From CAZVVG01 sp964630615 (GTDB taxonomy: Bacteria; Patescibacteriota; Minisyncoccia; Moranbacterales; UBA2206), in assembly GCA_964630615.1 (NCBI GenBank), contig CAZVVG010000002.1, positions 1-47,116 on the forward strand: a DNA stretch of 47,116 bases. The letters are read 5' to 3'. The notes below the pieces were generated by a model. That model did not search any database, was not told the origin of the DNA, and was given only the letters and a program-made list of their open reading frames with translations. Position numbers and translations under genes: made by a program. Below are positions 46,656 through 47,116 of this stretch, piece after piece (positions within the stretch are counted from its first letter, which is position 1; each line of letters begins with the position of its first letter).

Positions 46656-47116
46656 ATGCCAATCAAAATCGTCGACAAAAAACGCTTCTGTCTTTTTATC
46701 TCCCTGGTTATCAGCTTGGTAGTTTTTTTGGTCTTCGGAGTGTATTGGTTCTATGAAAACTCCAAACTCAAACCTCTCAATTCCCAGGCAACTACCAGTG
46801 AGTTCTTAAACTCCCTCCAAGTTTCCAAAGAAAGCTACTTCCAGAAAGAACCCCTTACCACCAAAGAACTCAAGCTTCTTAAAGAAAAACAACCGGAGCT
46901 CTTTTCTTCTTCCTCCCAAAGAAGAAGCGAAGCGATCATTAAAGAACACCAGACCCTCCTTGAATCCATCTCTAAGAATAAACTCGGTCTTCCTAAGGAC
47001 CAAAACCAGCTCAAAGCCCTAAGTTTCCTCAAGAAACTCTCCCTTAATCCGTATCCCTTCCCATCTTCCAAAAACTCCCAATCTCTCTTAAACAAGCTCA
47101 AAGCCCAAAACTCCCT
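46656..47116 (+). CDS. Membrane-anchored protein, N-terminal part (runs off window)
   Basis: An open frame from ATG 46656 to the window end, at least 153 residues. One membrane helix (about 12-32, FISLVISLVVFLVFGVYWFY) with a basic start, then a hydrophilic region rich in Ser, Lys, Leu and Gln, likely outside the cell. Not recognised. Codons strongly favour C-rich forms (CTC, TCC, CCC, ACC), unlike the G/A-rich core genes upstream. Opposite-strand frames here are shadows. The C-terminal domain is beyond the window, so the family remains open. Confidence 0.65.
   Translation, partial: MPIKIVDKKRFCLFISLVISLVVFLVFGVYWFYENSKLKPLNSQATTSEFLNSLQVSKESYFQKEPLTTKELKLLKEKQPELFSSSSQRRSEAIIKEHQTLLESISKNKLGLPKDQNQLKALSFLKKLSLNPYPFPSSKNSQSLLNKLKAQNS

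Noticed and set aside
46806..47101. Minus-strand genes at the right edge
   Set aside because: The plus-strand frame over the same bases runs open to the edge and shows a normal membrane-anchor layout. The minus frames are Phe/Leu/Glu-rich shadows with no recognisable features.
1..47116. Recoded UGA (glycine) as in Gracilibacteria/SR1
   Set aside because: Several clear genes (ybeY, lexA, map) end properly at TGA, and conserved proteins need no in-frame UGA.

Overview
The window looks like part of the chromosome of a Candidate Phyla Radiation (Patescibacteria, probably Parcubacteria-like) bacterium. This is an inference from several features. The long ribosomal-protein cluster runs rpsE directly into rplO with no rpmD (uL30), and absence of uL30 is described as general for CPR. 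ComEC is split into two genes. NDK, uS12, uL22 and uS19 carry unusual insertions or tails. Genes are tightly packed, and a large repeat protein of a style common in these genomes is present. UGA is an ordinary stop codon (ybeY, lexA and map end in TGA), so the UGA-glycine code of Gracilibacteria/SR1 does not apply.

Layout. 1-3.1 kb: end of a membrane protein, ybeY, dgkA, then ftsA and ftsZ interrupted by a 100-N assembly gap. 3.1-6.0 kb: a small orphan protein, a LexA/UmuD-type repressor, rmuC and nrdR. 6.1-9.4 kb: an anaerobic (class III) ribonucleotide reductase locus, nrdD - small glycyl-radical protein - nrdG, with nrdR and well-preserved NrdR boxes just upstream. 9.4-13.4 kb: DUF167 protein, split comEC, ndk, tsaC-like gene, and a convergent rpmB (bL28) of only 57 codons on the minus strand. 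13.5-14.2 kb: M50 membrane protease. 14.2-31.0 kb: str, S10 and spc operons (rpsL, rpsG, fusA, a 94-aa orphan, tuf, rpsJ, rplC to rplO, secY, adk, map). 31-32 kb: a small membrane-anchored protein on the minus strand and ruvX. 32-37.1 kb: an apparent operon of glycosyltransferase, galT, small export protein, tpiA, fba and gap. 37.3-40.3 kb: an amidohydrolase overlapping murD. 40.3 kb: tRNA-Ala(TGC).

Downstream of the tRNA the character changes (40.4-47.1 kb). There is a polytopic membrane protein, a minus-strand nucleotidyltransferase, a 1147-aa protein with ten near-identical 34/39-residue repeats and a C-terminal acetyltransferase-like domain, and the start of a C-rich membrane-anchored protein. 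Three arrays of a 12-bp repeat (CTTGACATATTC-like) lie in the intergenic spaces here and nowhere else that I noticed; one begins 6 bp after the tRNA. The region has the look of an accessory island.

The most interesting item is the 86-aa protein between nrdD and nrdG. It joins a four-cysteine zinc-ribbon-like head to an exact copy (33 of 33 residues) of the NrdD glycyl-radical loop, encoded by DNA that differs at 5 of 99 bases, all silent. It has the form of a spare-part or accessory glycyl-radical subunit for class III ribonucleotide reductase, comparable in concept to GrcA/YfiD for pyruvate formate-lyase. Regulation can be read directly at several loci: NrdR boxes over the nrdR promoter, a perfect palindrome over the lexA -35 box next to a DnaA box, and consensus-like promoters before the str genes, tuf, the sugar/glycolysis operon and the repeat-protein gene.
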